In this document: one piece after another, positions 17,138 through 26,573 of the stretch
Numbering within the stretch: the first letter of the stretch is position 1
Layout of the letters: each line of letters opens with the position of its first letter
Source of the DNA: Novipirellula artificiosorum
Lineage (GTDB): Bacteria > Planctomycetota > Planctomycetia > Pirellulales > Pirellulaceae
DNA: 64,000 bases
Assembly: GCF_007860135.1 (NCBI RefSeq)
Contig: NZ_SJPV01000006.1
Span: 62,001 to 126,000, forward strand
Direction: 5' to 3'
Notes under the pieces: model-generated
The model's input: the letters and a program-made list of their open reading frames with translations, nothing else
What the model was told of the DNA's origin: nothing
Databases searched by the model: none
Translations under genes and position numbers: made by a program

Positions 17138-18181
17138 TCACGGCGCCGGTTCTTGCCCAACCTGGATGACGATCTTCCCGCGATCGACTCCCGTTTCGAT
17201 CCGACGGTGGGCGTCGGCGGCCTGCTGGAGAGGAAACAGCCGGTCGATAGTGACACTCATTTTCCCCGCTTCGATCAGTTCCACCAACTCACGAAGGTCC
17301 TCTCGGCAGGGCCGAGCCAGCATGATCGTCCCTTTTTTTGAGAGGAGTTTGGTTGCGATGCTCATGATCGCCCCCGAAACACTCGGTTCGGTGGAAACGT
17401 ATCGACCGCCTCGACTCAACACGTTCCGCGATTTCGAGTAACTGCTTTTTCCAGCCACATCGAACACCAGGTCCCATATTTGGTTGGAATCGGTGAACGT
17501 TGACTGCTTGTAATCGATGAAGTGGTCCGCTCCGATCGAGCGAACAAAAGATTCATTTGCAGCACTCGAAACGGCGGTCACTTCCGCGCCATAGGCCTTG
17601 GCGATTTGGACCGCGAATGCTCCGACGCCACCACTTGCCCCGTTGATCAGGACCTGCGTGCCCGAGCGAATTTTCCCATGATCTCGCAGAGATTGCAGCG
17701 CCGTGCTAGCGGCCAACGGTATCGCCGCGGCCTGTTCGAAGGACAACGAATCAGGGATTTTCGAAACGCCGTTGGCCGAGCACCTGGCATAGGAGGCGTA
17801 GCCACCGCCGTACTTGTCGCCCAGAAAAGCCATCACGCGATCGCCCGGCATAACACCGCACGTGCTCGGTGCGAAGAGAACCGTTCCTGCCACATCGTAG
17901 CCAGGAATTCTGGGGAAGCCGCCCGGTAAGATGTAGCGTGCGTCCCCGCGACGCAATCGATAGTCAATGGGATTCACGCCCGCTGCGACAACCCGAAGGA
18001 TCAACTCGCCCGGCTTGGGCAGAGGAGTTCTTGTTTCCGTCAATCGCAGCACGTCGGCGCAGCCATATCGGTCGTAGGCAACCGCTCGCATCGTCTTGGG
18101 CAGGCAGGAGGGCATTTCCTCAGGCTTTGGCAAAGCAATGCCAGTGTCGTTGGCACCGACCTCAGGGTTTTCAGGTTGCAT
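17138..18181 (-). CDS. Zinc-independent MDR oxidoreductase (quinone reductase-like)
   Basis: A medium-chain dehydrogenase/reductase of the NAD(P)H:quinone oxidoreductase branch. The GroES-like half has VVAAGVNPIDYRLRRGDA and PRIPGYDVAGTV; the Rossmann half has VLINGASGGVGAFAVQIAKA, with the AxGGVG nucleotide-binding signature, then AVSSAANESFVRSIGADHFIDY. No structural-zinc Cys cluster is seen. It probably reduces a quinone or an enone with NADPH, in the cytoplasm. A start at 18091 (MRAVAYDRYG), where homology begins, is an alternative to 18181. Neighbours give no functional hint. Confidence 0.85.
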   Translation of the reverse strand: MQPENPEVGANDTGIALPKPEEMPSCLPKTMRAVAYDRYGCADVLRLTETRTPLPKPGELILRVVAAGVNPIDYRLRRGDARYILPGGFPRIPGYDVAGTVLFAPSTCGVMPGDRVMAFLGDKYGGGYASYARCSANGVSKIPDSLSFEQAAAIPLAASTALQSLRDHGKIRSGTQVLINGASGGVGAFAVQIAKAYGAEVTAVSSAANESFVRSIGADHFIDYKQSTFTDSNQIWDLVFDVAGKSSYSKSRNVLSRGGRYVSTEPSVSGAIMSIATKLLSKKGTIMLARPCREDLRELVELIEAGKMSVTIDRLFPLQQAADAHRRIETGVDRGKIVIQVGQEPAP

Positions 18182-18488
18182 GCTCCAGGCTCTCGCTCGG
18201 CGTCAATGGATTAGACAGGTGGGTTGCGTCAGGCCCATGGTACAGGCATCCTCGCATAGAAAATATCCTAAAAGGTGCCAGCCACTATATTGAGACGCGA
18301 TGATACCCATTGCGGGTGCGGAGGGCGACCGAAACCGGATTTTCGAACCCGGAATTCCTTCGCCAATGCGTCACGCAATGGTCTCGCAGCGTTCGGGGGC
18401 GGGATCATGCCAGGAAATCAGCAGCCAACCGTCTCGGGCGCGCGGCGAAGCCTCTACCCCGGGAATCGCGAAGGCTTCGTAACTATCT
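18182..18488. other. Gene-free region between the MDR gene and the transposase
   Basis: These 307 bp hold the probable far end of the transposase element (AGGTGCCA at 18273-18280) and GC-rich sequence with no supported gene. A frame overlapping the transposase end here is a shadow. Confidence 0.5.
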
Positions 18489-19730
18489 CTAGCTGACAAA
18501 ACAGGCCGATGCCGATTGCTGGCCTCGATACCACCGGTGACCTGTTCGCTCCGCTTCAGCTCGCATCGTGTCAGGTCGCCCCGCACAAGACGATTTGCCG
18601 AAGTAACGCTGCCAATGCCAGACCAAATCACGCCACATCGACGCATCAATGCCCACGTCCGACAGCGTCCTGCCAAGGGATGTGGGGATCTTTGCCACGA
18701 TCCCATCGACACGTTGCTGTGCCGTCCAGCGTAACAGTCGCAAGTAGTCTCGCATCGATAGATTCAAAAAGCCACGATCACTCGCCCGCAGTCCATCCTT
18801 ATGAACTTCGGCATCCGCTGACAATTTCTCAGGATGCATTGTCAGCGGGGCCAGCCAGCTATCGCGTCGCACACGCCGGCCACTCGGGTTCTGCTTCTTC
18901 GCTTTTCGCTTTTTGCGAAGCTCATCCACCGGTGTTTCCCTCATTTCCTTGCCTGCTTGCTCGGTCGGTATCGGAACAAGGTCAAAGGCTGCCGAAGAAA
19001 TCTCTTTGCCTAGCTCGCCTTCGATTCGGTCGTATGCCGAAGTGTGTGGTGAAGCATCGGGGGTTTCCGTCATCGCAGCCCGAACGGGGTTCAAGTCAAC
19101 GTACATTGAACAAGCCAACAATCCAGCTTCATCGACGATTCGCTGTGCCTTAAAGCGACCTTCCCAAAAACGCCCCGTGCAATCATCTTGCTTGTTTGCC
19201 ATCCTCGCGATCGGCTCCGCCAAAGCCCGCATGAACCAAGAAATATCCGATAGTCGTTTGCGTACTTCCGCCAATCGCTCTGCATCCTGAACCAGCATAA
19301 TGACGTCATTTTCGGTCGGTTCAGCCAAGTGCTCGTCGATCCTACGACCAGGAAAGACCTTGAGCCAGCGGATCGCAACGTCGCGATCACTCCAAGCGGC
19401 CACCACATCAGGCCGATTGCGGAGGATTTGGTGCAGGTGATTGCTCATGACCGCGTAGGAGAGCACATCGACGGCAAAGACAGAGGCCAACGCCTCCATT
19501 CTTCTGCGTATCCATTCTTTGCGAAACGAGTAGTCCTGGCCAGAAACTAGGTCGACCCCGGCTAGAAACGCCCGTCGGACACATCGTTGCACAACGTGGA
19601 CAATACAAACATCACCGGGATCAAACTGTTCCAGACGAGTAGGGCGGGGCATGGGTAAGTCTCCTGTAGTCCAAGGAAGTCATCAATCTACCACAACGAA
19701 AACCAGCTGTCGAGTTGGTGGGTGGCACCT
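18273..19730 (-). mobile_element. Probable RAYT (REP-associated transposase) element
   Basis: The transposase gene is bracketed by 8-bp inverted repeats: AGGTGCCA at 18273-18280 and TGGCACCT at 19723-19730. Both flanks are short and gene-free. The upstream end is tandemly duplicated. Repeats this short can arise by chance, so the exact boundaries are tentative. Confidence 0.4.
18489..19652 (-). CDS. Y1/HUH transposase of the RAYT type
   Basis: A 387-residue single-strand DNA transposase of the IS200-like family. Such enzymes nick DNA with a Tyr and often act on REP palindromes. The HUH motif is H72-L73-H74 in SYAVMSNHLHQIL; FWEGRFKAQRIVDEAGLLAC and YVDLNPVRAAM near residues 170-195 are conserved in bacterial REP-associated transposases. 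The C-terminal AERTGHRWYRGQQ resembles the usual end, so the gene appears complete. The catalytic Tyr cannot be picked with confidence. The first 16 codons are repeated in the upstream duplication. No accessory TnpB gene is present. Confidence 0.82.
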   Translation of the reverse strand: MPRPTRLEQFDPGDVCIVHVVQRCVRRAFLAGVDLVSGQDYSFRKEWIRRRMEALASVFAVDVLSYAVMSNHLHQILRNRPDVVAAWSDRDVAIRWLKVFPGRRIDEHLAEPTENDVIMLVQDAERLAEVRKRLSDISWFMRALAEPIARMANKQDDCTGRFWEGRFKAQRIVDEAGLLACSMYVDLNPVRAAMTETPDASPHTSAYDRIEGELGKEISSAAFDLVPIPTEQAGKEMRETPVDELRKKRKAKKQNPSGRRVRRDSWLAPLTMHPEKLSADAEVHKDGLRASDRGFLNLSMRDYLRLLRWTAQQRVDGIVAKIPTSLGRTLSDVGIDASMWRDLVWHWQRYFGKSSCAGRPDTMRAEAERTGHRWYRGQQSASACFVS

Positions 19731-19738
19731 AATAATGC
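19603..19738. repeat. Direct repeat, copy 1, over the transposase start
   Basis: A 136-bp segment covering the first 16 codons of the transposase and 86 bp upstream. Copy 2 lies 151 bp further on with three mismatches. The 3' edge has a 12-bp unit (ACCTAATAATGC) present twice in a row at 19727-19750. Confidence 0.9.
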
Positions 19739-20027
19739 ACCTAATAATGCCTTATACAAACATCACCGGGATCAAACTGTTCCAGACGAGTAGGGCGGGG
19801 CATGGGCAAGTCTCCAGTAGTCCAAGGAAGTCATCAATCTACCACAACGAAAACCAGCTGTCGATTTGGTGGGTGGCACCTAATAATGCCTTTCTGCAAG
19901 CTTGCGTTTGGGTCGTCGCACGATCTACAATCCATCTTGGTCGTCGATGTGATTGATTCTGCAACGGGTTTGTGGAAATCCACGTGCCGCAGCAATATTC
20001 AACGTGCGATCGGCAGAGGAGAATAAG
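19653..20027. other. Gene-free 375-bp region upstream of the transposase
   Basis: It carries most of the direct repeat and then about 138 bp of single-copy sequence that should hold the promoter of the zinc-ribbon protein gene. I see no other feature. Confidence 0.5.
19754..19889. repeat. Direct repeat, copy 2, an orphan transposase 5' end
   Basis: It agrees with copy 1 at 133 of 136 positions. On the minus strand it offers a second ATG at 19803 that encodes the same first 16 residues and then meets a stop after about 20 codons, so it can only be a fragment. It may be what is left of a second element or a one-ended duplication. Confidence 0.9.
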
Positions 20028-20474
20028 TTGACAAAGCAGATCTCAGGCGAGCGAAAGACCGCATACTATTTTGGCATAGGCCTGACCGTGATAGGTGGCT
20101 TGATGTTCTTCTCTGTGTTCGTCACCGCGGCAATGAACTTCGGCGACTTCAGCAACTTTGAGTCCAATGCTCGATCCAGCATGTTTCGCGGTGTTGGTGG
20201 AATGGCGCTGCTCATCGTCGGTAACATCATTCGTAGCATTGGCGCGCGAGGATTGGCTGGGTCCGGAGTCGTGCTGAATCCGCAGCAGGCGCGATCCGAA
20301 CTGGAACCTTATAGTCGTATGGCCGGTGGCATGGTGAAGGACGCGTTGGAGGAGGCCGAGGTTGAACTGGGTGCAGGAAAACCGGAGAGAGTGGTCATGT
20401 TAAAATGCCGAGAATGCGGGAAATTGAATGAGGAGGATTCCAAGTTCTGTCAAGAGTGCGGAAAGCCAATTTGA
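20028..20474 (+). CDS. Membrane protein with C-terminal zinc ribbon
   Basis: A 148-residue protein of unknown function. Two hydrophobic segments (YFGIGLTVIGGLMFFSVFV and GVGGMALLIVGNIIRSIG) are followed by a short soluble stretch and a zinc ribbon with two CxxC pairs (CRECGKLNEEDSKFCQECGK) at the very end. Frames upstream have an ATG at 19953, but the TTG at 20028 is preferred because AGAGGAG lies about 7 bases before it and LTKQISGERKTAYYFG begins there. Proteins of this layout in bacteria are often regulators or scaffolds, but nothing here shows which. Confidence 0.7.
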   Translation: MTKQISGERKTAYYFGIGLTVIGGLMFFSVFVTAAMNFGDFSNFESNARSSMFRGVGGMALLIVGNIIRSIGARGLAGSGVVLNPQQARSELEPYSRMAGGMVKDALEEAEVELGAGKPERVVMLKCRECGKLNEEDSKFCQECGKPI

Positions 20475-20574
20475 GGAAGGTCCTAGCGAGCGGTCTCGAA
20501 TCGACCGAACATTCCCAAACTCTAAATAGTCTGTACAATGTCTTGCTTAAGCAAAACGCAGAGTGCGGTAACCA

Positions 20575-20658
20575 GCCCAGGTGGTGGAATTGGCAGACAC
20601 AAGGGACTTAAAATCCCTCGACCGTTAGGTTGTGCGGGTTCGAGTCCCGCCCTGGGCA
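20575..20658 (+). tRNA. tRNA-Leu (anticodon UAA)
   Basis: The acceptor stem GCCCAGG pairs with CCTGGGC, and A20658 is the discriminator; CCA is not encoded. The anticodon stem GGGA/TCCC carries loop CTTAAAA with anticodon TAA at 20609-20611. A long variable arm, as in class II tRNAs, and the T arm GCGGGTTCGAGTCCCGC complete the fold. It reads leucine UUA codons. Confidence 0.96.
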
Positions 20659-21184
20659 TCTGTGGAGAAAGGAGTCGCTGACGGCGATCAGCGCAATGAC
20701 GGATACGCCCTCCCTGCGGCACATCTCATGATTCTCGAATGAGCGAGGCGTCCACGAAGGCCCTAGGCAGCGTTTTCGGAGTTTTGCCCCTCTGCTCGCG
20801 TTCGCAGTGCCCGCCACTTTTCGATCTCTGATAAGGGGTCGATTTTTGTTGTGGCGAGAGCTTCAAGATCCGTCCGTTCCCAGAATCGTGATCCTGTAGA
20901 ATTGGGATTCGGGGATCGAACACACTGTCCAAAATCGCATAGCAAAGAGACATGAAAATCCGTTCGTTGCGGCTGTCGGCAGGCGTGACCTGTCTTGTCA
21001 GTTAGTGCTTGGTCTGTGGCACGTTTTCGGATGAGATATCGGTGGACCTCAAGTCAAAAACCAGCAAGGTTGCTGGGCATGCGGAATCTGTGACGCGACA
21101 TGGAAAAAACAATCAACGACTGTCCGTCAGATCCGGAAAACGGTGCCGTAGCTGACAAAACCCCATCATGATTGGAATGACCCG
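20659..21184. other. Gene-free 526-bp region after tRNA-Leu
   Basis: No supported gene. A 75-codon minus frame (20726-20953) has no recognisable motif. The last 50 bp should hold the serine dehydratase promoter and ribosome site (GGA about 8 bases before the ATG). I see no repeat of the tRNA 3' end that would mark an integrated element. Confidence 0.5.
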
Positions 21185-22669
21185 ATGCCATCGACCCTTC
21201 CTGCGAGCATCTTCAACGATGTCCTCGGCCCCATCATGCGGGGCCCGTCCAGTTCACACTCTGCGGCTTCGGTCCGCATTGCTCGATTAGCACGAGACCT
21301 CGCCGGAGGCCACGTGGATCATGCGCTGATTGAATTTGACCCCAACGGCTCGCTTGCTACCACGCATGCGAGTCAAGGGTCCGACTTGGGACTTTTTGCT
21401 GGGCTGCTTGGCTGGGAAGCGGATGACCCGCGTTTACCGGAGGGGCACAAGGCGCTTGTCGAGCAGGGCGTGGAGGTGGAAATTGTCGTGCGAGCTATCG
21501 GCGCGACGCATCCCAACACCTATCGCTTGACCGTCACCAATCGGGAACTGGGCGCCACGCATGTACTCGAAGCCGACTCGTTGGGAGGCGGGATGATCGT
21601 GGTCCATCGTATCGACGCGTTGGACGTCGAGCTGTTCGGTGATCAAATCGCGCACGTCTTCGGCGGAGCGGACGGGGCGCTGCGAGTGCAAATTGGGAAG
21701 GGGGTCGCGCTGGAACGTCAGGGGAATGAGCTCTGGGAGCGTCGGCTCAACCGGGTGCTTCCGGTCCCAACGCCATCGGGGCTGCGGTTGCCGTTTTCGA
21801 GTGTGGCGGCGATGACCGCCCAAGCCGACCCGACACAGCGTCCGTTATCGGCTTGGGCGCTCGAATACGAATGCGCCCGAGGTGGCCTGGATGAGAGCGA
21901 GGTACTTTCGCAGATGAGCAAAATTCGCGACGTCATGCGAGGTAGTATCGACGCCGGTCTCAACGGCACCGATTGGGGCGACCGTATTCTGGGCAATCAA
22001 AGCGCTGGCTTTCGGTCAGCGTGGGATCAGGGGCAGCTGCTTGACGGCGGGATGCTCAACCGCATGGTGCTTTATGTGACCGCACTGATGGAAGCCAAGT
22101 CGGCAATGGAAGTGATTGTCGCCGCCCCAACGGCCGGTTCCTGCGGCCTTTTTGCTGGGACCTGTCTCGCAGCAGCGGACGCCTTGAGCCTCGACGATGG
22201 CCCGACGCTGAGGTCGATGCTCTCGGGCGGGTTAATTGGCGTGTTTGTTGCCCTCCGTTCCAGCTTTGCTGCGGAAGTGGGAGGTTGCCAGGCTGAGACG
22301 GGGGCGGGGTCGGCGATGGCCGCTGCCACGTTGGTGGAAATGATGGGCGGCAATGCAGCCCAATCCCTTTCGGCAGCCAGTTTGGCGCTGCAAAATGTGC
22401 TGGGCTTGGTTTGCGATCCGGTAGCCAACCGAGTCGAAGCGCCATGTCTCGGTCGCAATGTTTCCGGCGCCTCCAATGCCTTGGTCAGTGCCAACATGGC
22501 GCTGGCGGGGTACGATGCCTTGATTCCCTTCGACGAAGTTCTCGACGCCCACCGCCAGATCAGCCAATCGATGCCACGTGAACTACGCTGTACGGCACTA
22601 GGAGGACTGTCGATCACCCCCACTTCCAAGGCCCTCGAGCAGCGTCTTTGCGGCGGCTGTGACTCGTGA
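21185..22669 (+). CDS. sdaA: L-serine ammonia-lyase (serine dehydratase), iron-sulfur type
   Basis: Converts L-serine to pyruvate and ammonia with a labile [4Fe-4S] cluster. This 494-residue single chain contains both the beta part (residues 1-190: GPIMRGPSSSHSAASVRIAR) and the alpha part. The cluster cysteines are expected in APTAGSCGLFAG, VLGLVCDPVANRVEAPC and LGRNVSGASNAL; GGCQAETGAGSAMAA is also a signature. The CGGCD tail at the C-terminus is longer than the single terminal Cys seen in some relatives. It stands alone, with 526 bp of free sequence upstream and the divergent-end glycosyltransferase downstream. The related TdcG enzyme cannot be excluded. Confidence 0.93.
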   Translation: MPSTLPASIFNDVLGPIMRGPSSSHSAASVRIARLARDLAGGHVDHALIEFDPNGSLATTHASQGSDLGLFAGLLGWEADDPRLPEGHKALVEQGVEVEIVVRAIGATHPNTYRLTVTNRELGATHVLEADSLGGGMIVVHRIDALDVELFGDQIAHVFGGADGALRVQIGKGVALERQGNELWERRLNRVLPVPTPSGLRLPFSSVAAMTAQADPTQRPLSAWALEYECARGGLDESEVLSQMSKIRDVMRGSIDAGLNGTDWGDRILGNQSAGFRSAWDQGQLLDGGMLNRMVLYVTALMEAKSAMEVIVAAPTAGSCGLFAGTCLAAADALSLDDGPTLRSMLSGGLIGVFVALRSSFAAEVGGCQAETGAGSAMAAATLVEMMGGNAAQSLSAASLALQNVLGLVCDPVANRVEAPCLGRNVSGASNALVSANMALAGYDALIPFDEVLDAHRQISQSMPRELRCTALGGLSITPTSKALEQRLCGGCDS

Positions 22670-22794
22670 AACGCGAATCCTGTGCACGTTTAAGAACAAC
22701 ACGTACGCGGGAACCGTGGATGAAACGTCTCGCCTTGCCCATCGTATCGGAAACAGGGTGGTTCATCCATTCAGTCAGGTGTGCGAAGCGCCAA

Positions 22795-24144
22795 TCACGG
22801 CGTTGGATTGGGTTCACTTCGATGACGAATCAACCCACGAGCAGCGATCACAGCCAAACCGGCCGTCGCAGGTGATCGCATTCGCATGTTGGTCCAATAC
22901 ACCGCATGAACCGCAGACAGCGTAAGGAACAGGGTTAGAATGGCCCACCATCTTGCATCAAAAACTTGGCGCCCGATGCGGCCGAGCCCGACCACAAACG
23001 CGATCGACAATACACCGTAGTAGGTGGTCACGGCGACGATGGGAAGCCACGAGCGAGCGGGGGTCGAATGGGGCATCGGGGTCCACAACCGGGCCAGCCG
23101 CACCACACATGACCACACAAACATCCTGGGCTGGCGTTTGATCGTTGCCATCGCAGCCTCGTACGCGACTTGGTCCTCTCCGTGCTCCGTCATTGATGAG
23201 GGAGTTTTGATCGCGACCGGTCGATCCGCCCAGTCTTGTTGCCAAAACTCGAGGCGATTGGGATCGCCTTCAAACCGGTGATCGTAAGCAGCCAAGAAGG
23301 GACTCGCATCCCAAGCTTGTGTGAAAGATCCGTCACGCAAGTATTCGTAAAAGGAGGGGTTATTCGCCAGCAGCAGCGTGTAGCCGCCATGTGTGGTCGC
23401 CCAGACCGGATGACCGACCGCTCGGACATTTCGGGCGGTCCAAGCCCCCACCGTTACCGCCACGACCGCGCCCGCAGCGAGGGGCATCAGCATGCGGTGG
23501 CGAAAAGATGTGCGAGTAGACCACAAAAGGCAAGGAATCAACAAAACAGCCCAAACCAAAAAGGTGGGCCGACACAGGTAGGCCAGGGCCAGTAAGAGTC
23601 CCAGCAGAATGGCCCAGCCAATGCTTGGAAACGGCACCAGCTTGCTGGCCCAGAGCCAAATCACCCCACTCGCAAGCGCCACCGCCAAAGTCTCGGTCAT
23701 GACCAGGCTCGATTGCTGCAACAAAATGGGGTCCACGGCGACCAATCCTGCGGCCACGATACTGACCAGCCCGATTCGCCCCCCGTCGATCAATGTCTGA
23801 CTTATCGATAGAGTGCATGCAACCGTAACACTTCCGAGCACAACATGCAGCAGACCAACGAGGCCAAGGTGGAGGCCTTGATCGGTCACGAGCCAGGACA
23901 GCACGTAGGGATAAAGCGGTGGCCGAAATGCGGTCGCCTTGGCTGTCGGATTCGCCGCTTCATCGCTGGGCGAGGGTAAACCGAAAACGCCTGTCGTGGA
24001 TAACGTTTCAGCAATCAGCTTGTAGGCGTCGGGATCTTGACGAAGTTGGTCAGGATTGACCAGCAACGCGGATCCACGGACGATGAGCGTGAATGCGAGC
24101 AGCGAAAAAACCGCGGTTCGGTAAGTGCATCGTACGGATCGCAA
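22795..24144 (-). CDS. GT39/ArnT-like integral membrane glycosyltransferase
   Basis: A 449-residue polytopic protein with about ten hydrophobic segments, resembling lipid-phosphate-sugar dependent transferases. Near residues 33-60 the first loop holds RQDPDAYKLIAETL, with the acidic pair expected for catalysis and metal, and FRPPLYPYVLSWL follows. AYLCRPTFLVWAVL and WTARNVRAVGHPVW are typical later segments. It probably adds a sugar to lipid or protein on the outer face of the membrane. The donor and acceptor are unknown. It is divergent from the RND exporter, 67 bp apart. Confidence 0.8.
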   Translation of the reverse strand: MRSVRCTYRTAVFSLLAFTLIVRGSALLVNPDQLRQDPDAYKLIAETLSTTGVFGLPSPSDEAANPTAKATAFRPPLYPYVLSWLVTDQGLHLGLVGLLHVVLGSVTVACTLSISQTLIDGGRIGLVSIVAAGLVAVDPILLQQSSLVMTETLAVALASGVIWLWASKLVPFPSIGWAILLGLLLALAYLCRPTFLVWAVLLIPCLLWSTRTSFRHRMLMPLAAGAVVAVTVGAWTARNVRAVGHPVWATTHGGYTLLLANNPSFYEYLRDGSFTQAWDASPFLAAYDHRFEGDPNRLEFWQQDWADRPVAIKTPSSMTEHGEDQVAYEAAMATIKRQPRMFVWSCVVRLARLWTPMPHSTPARSWLPIVAVTTYYGVLSIAFVVGLGRIGRQVFDARWWAILTLFLTLSAVHAVYWTNMRMRSPATAGLAVIAARGLIRHRSEPNPTP

Positions 24145-24211
24145 TTTCAGACACGTTAGATTTGTAGAAGTATTGGATTTTGTTTAGACGAACAGGATTA
24201 AGGGTAACGTC

Positions 24212-26557
24212 GTGGCGAACTTGCCGCGAGTGAGCATGATGATCAAACGAGAGGTTTCCAGACCGTTTGTCGCGAGAGTCACGGAGAGGCTGATTCGATC
24301 TCGTACGCACTTCGCAATTTTGGGACTGGTGATCGTCGCGATTGCGTTGCCCTTTTCTCGCAATTTGACGCTCGATCGGAGCCTTACCAATCTGTTCGCT
24401 GCTGATGATCCCACCTTGCTCGACTATCAGCAGTTGCAGCAATCGTTCGGAGGAAATGCGGTCGCGATGCTCGTCTATCGTGACGCGAATTTGATGTCTC
24501 GTGAGGGAATGATCCGAAACCAAGAAATCTCGCAGTCGGTCGAGGGCTTGCCAGGAGTCAATGGGATTTTGTCTCCGTCGACACTGAATGCGGTGGTCGA
24601 CAAGATCCGGCCTGGGCAGTTCTTCTCGAGATCATCCCTCCAGCCATCGCTTGCACAAAAAAACAATGCGGTCGCGAGAGGCATCGATTTGATCTTTTCA
24701 GGCTATACGCATTCTCGCAACCATTCGTTTGCTGCGGTCGTCGCGATGTTGGATCCCCATCATCCGCCGGAGACGATCGCTGGAATGCAGCGTTTGGCCC
24801 ATTTGTTGGCCAAGCGGTATCCTGGTGAGGTAAGCGATGCTGTGTTGGTCGGAGAACCGGTCTTGATCAACGACGGTTTCGACTTGATTGAACGAGACGG
24901 TCGCAAATTGGCCACGGTAACGTTGCTGCTGCTTAGTCTGGTTGTCCTCTTCACATTGCTCGATTTTCGATTTGTGCTGCTGACCGCCGTGGTGGTGGTC
25001 TGGTCGGTTGTGGTCGCTGAGGCAACTTCCGTCGCATTTGGTATCCATCGATCGTTGGTCTCTACGATCATGACGGCGATCGTCACCGTCATTTCCGTTG
25101 CTGCGGTGCTGCACTTGGGCGTTCGATTTCAAAAAGCACGCGTCAAGGGACGGTCGACCAAGGAAGCGTGCCGTCGATCGTTTGCTCTGCTGCTGGTCCC
25201 CATTTTTTGGACGTGCATGACGGATGCGGCTGGGTTTGCCGCTTTAGCGTGGTCACGCATTTTGCCCGTTCGGCAATTTGGAATGATGATCGCAATCGCA
25301 TCGGTCACTGTTTTCATCGCGATCTTGCTTTTTGCGGCTACCGCGATGATGCTTCCTGATTTGCGGGTTGCGTCGTCCCTCCAGCGAATTCAGAGACGGG
25401 CGACCGGATGGACCCGTCGGCAGTGCATTCGTCTGGCTTGCCTGTTTGTTGCTCGCCGCCGAGCGGTGATGGCCGGTGCCGGTGTTGTGATGCTGCTTTG
25501 CATCATCGGAACCTGGAACGTAACGCCGGAGACGAGTTTCTTGAACAACTTTCGTTCTAGCAGCCCAATCGTTGTCGCTTATGAACAAGTCGAGAAGGAC
25601 TTTGGCGGTGCTGGAGTTTGGGATATCGTCTTGCCAGCGCCAAGCGAATGGACGCGAGATTATTTTAAACAAGTCATTGAACTCGAGAACAGGCTGCGAC
25701 AGATTGACGCGAATGGTGCACAGTTGACTAAGGTGTTGAGTATGGCTGATGCAGATTTGGTCGCCAGTCTCGCACCGTTGTTGCGGATCACGCCACCCTC
25801 GGTGCGGCTTTCCGCAATGCGAATTGCGATGTCCCATTTCGTTGACGCGCTGCTGACCGAGGATTCGCAGAGTCCGAAAATGCTGCGAATCATGCTGCGC
25901 AGTGAAGAGCAGTTACCGGCCGAGCAAAAAACGGAATTGATCCGTCGCGTTCAACAGATCGTTGCCGAGCACACTTCAACAAAGGCCTGGCAAGAAGCAC
26001 TGGGTGATGGCCCGAGTACGCCTCCGCGAGTGACCGGATATTACGTCCTGATGTCACGACTGGTTGCTCAATTGGTGGGCGATCAATGGCGATGTCTGTT
26101 GGTTGCTGCCGTCCTTGTCTGGCTGCTGCTATGGATGGCAACTCGGTCGCTGCGACTGTCTTTGGCGGCACTCTTACCGAATCTGCTGCCCGCGTTTGTG
26201 GTGTTGGCCGCAGCGGGATGGTTTGGCGGCAAGATCAACATGGGGGCAACGATGATCGCAGCGGTATCGATCGGCTTAACGATCGATGGTTCGGTCCATT
26301 TGCTGGCTGGGTACCGACGTTTGCGCCAACGCGGCCACACCACCGTTGCCTCGGCGACACATGCTGCTGGGAACGTGGGAGTCCCCATTCTCTTGGCGAC
26401 GGCCGCGTTGGTGATCGGTTTTAGCGTCTTATCGACAAGTGAGTTTGTGCCGACGGCAACCTTTGGCATCTTGGTCGCCGCGACGTTGCTGCTTGGAACG
26501 GTGGTCAACTTGACTTTGTTGCCAGCGTGCATCGTGTGGATTGACAAGAACGAATAA
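24212..26557 (+). CDS. RND/MMPL-family transporter
   Basis: A 781-residue inner membrane exporter of the RND superfamily, hydrophobe or lipid-type subgroup. Twelve hydrophobic segments fall in the RND pattern: one near residue 40, a large outer loop (about 60-230), a cluster from 235 to 390, a second loop (about 430-610) and a closing cluster. SLTNLFAADDPTLLDYQQLQ after the first segment and the ISVAAVLHLGVRFQK stretch in segment 4-5 are family features, as is AAVSIGLTIDGSVHLLAGY in the second half, with an Asp in the membrane. It could move hopanoids, other lipids or drugs. No adaptor or TolC gene is adjacent. Confidence 0.85.
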   Translation: MANLPRVSMMIKREVSRPFVARVTERLIRSRTHFAILGLVIVAIALPFSRNLTLDRSLTNLFAADDPTLLDYQQLQQSFGGNAVAMLVYRDANLMSREGMIRNQEISQSVEGLPGVNGILSPSTLNAVVDKIRPGQFFSRSSLQPSLAQKNNAVARGIDLIFSGYTHSRNHSFAAVVAMLDPHHPPETIAGMQRLAHLLAKRYPGEVSDAVLVGEPVLINDGFDLIERDGRKLATVTLLLLSLVVLFTLLDFRFVLLTAVVVVWSVVVAEATSVAFGIHRSLVSTIMTAIVTVISVAAVLHLGVRFQKARVKGRSTKEACRRSFALLLVPIFWTCMTDAAGFAALAWSRILPVRQFGMMIAIASVTVFIAILLFAATAMMLPDLRVASSLQRIQRRATGWTRRQCIRLACLFVARRRAVMAGAGVVMLLCIIGTWNVTPETSFLNNFRSSSPIVVAYEQVEKDFGGAGVWDIVLPAPSEWTRDYFKQVIELENRLRQIDANGAQLTKVLSMADADLVASLAPLLRITPPSVRLSAMRIAMSHFVDALLTEDSQSPKMLRIMLRSEEQLPAEQKTELIRRVQQIVAEHTSTKAWQEALGDGPSTPPRVTGYYVLMSRLVAQLVGDQWRCLLVAAVLVWLLLWMATRSLRLSLAALLPNLLPAFVVLAAAGWFGGKINMGATMIAAVSIGLTIDGSVHLLAGYRRLRQRGHTTVASATHAAGNVGVPILLATAALVIGFSVLSTSEFVPTATFGILVAATLLLGTVVNLTLLPACIVWIDKNE

Positions 26558-26573
26558 GAAACGGGGCTCTTGC

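Noticed and set aside
18325..18350. T-arm-like sequence around GGATTTTCGAACCCGG, minus strand
   Set aside because: The stem does not pair over five bases and no acceptor or anticodon arm fits, so it is not a tRNA.
19603..19889. CRISPR-like direct repeats
   Set aside because: There are only two copies of 136 bp with a 15-bp gap, and they carry the start of a transposase gene; no cas genes are near.
20726..20953. 75-codon minus-strand frame after tRNA-Leu
   Set aside because: No family feature, poor composition and no ribosome site; left as gene-free sequence.
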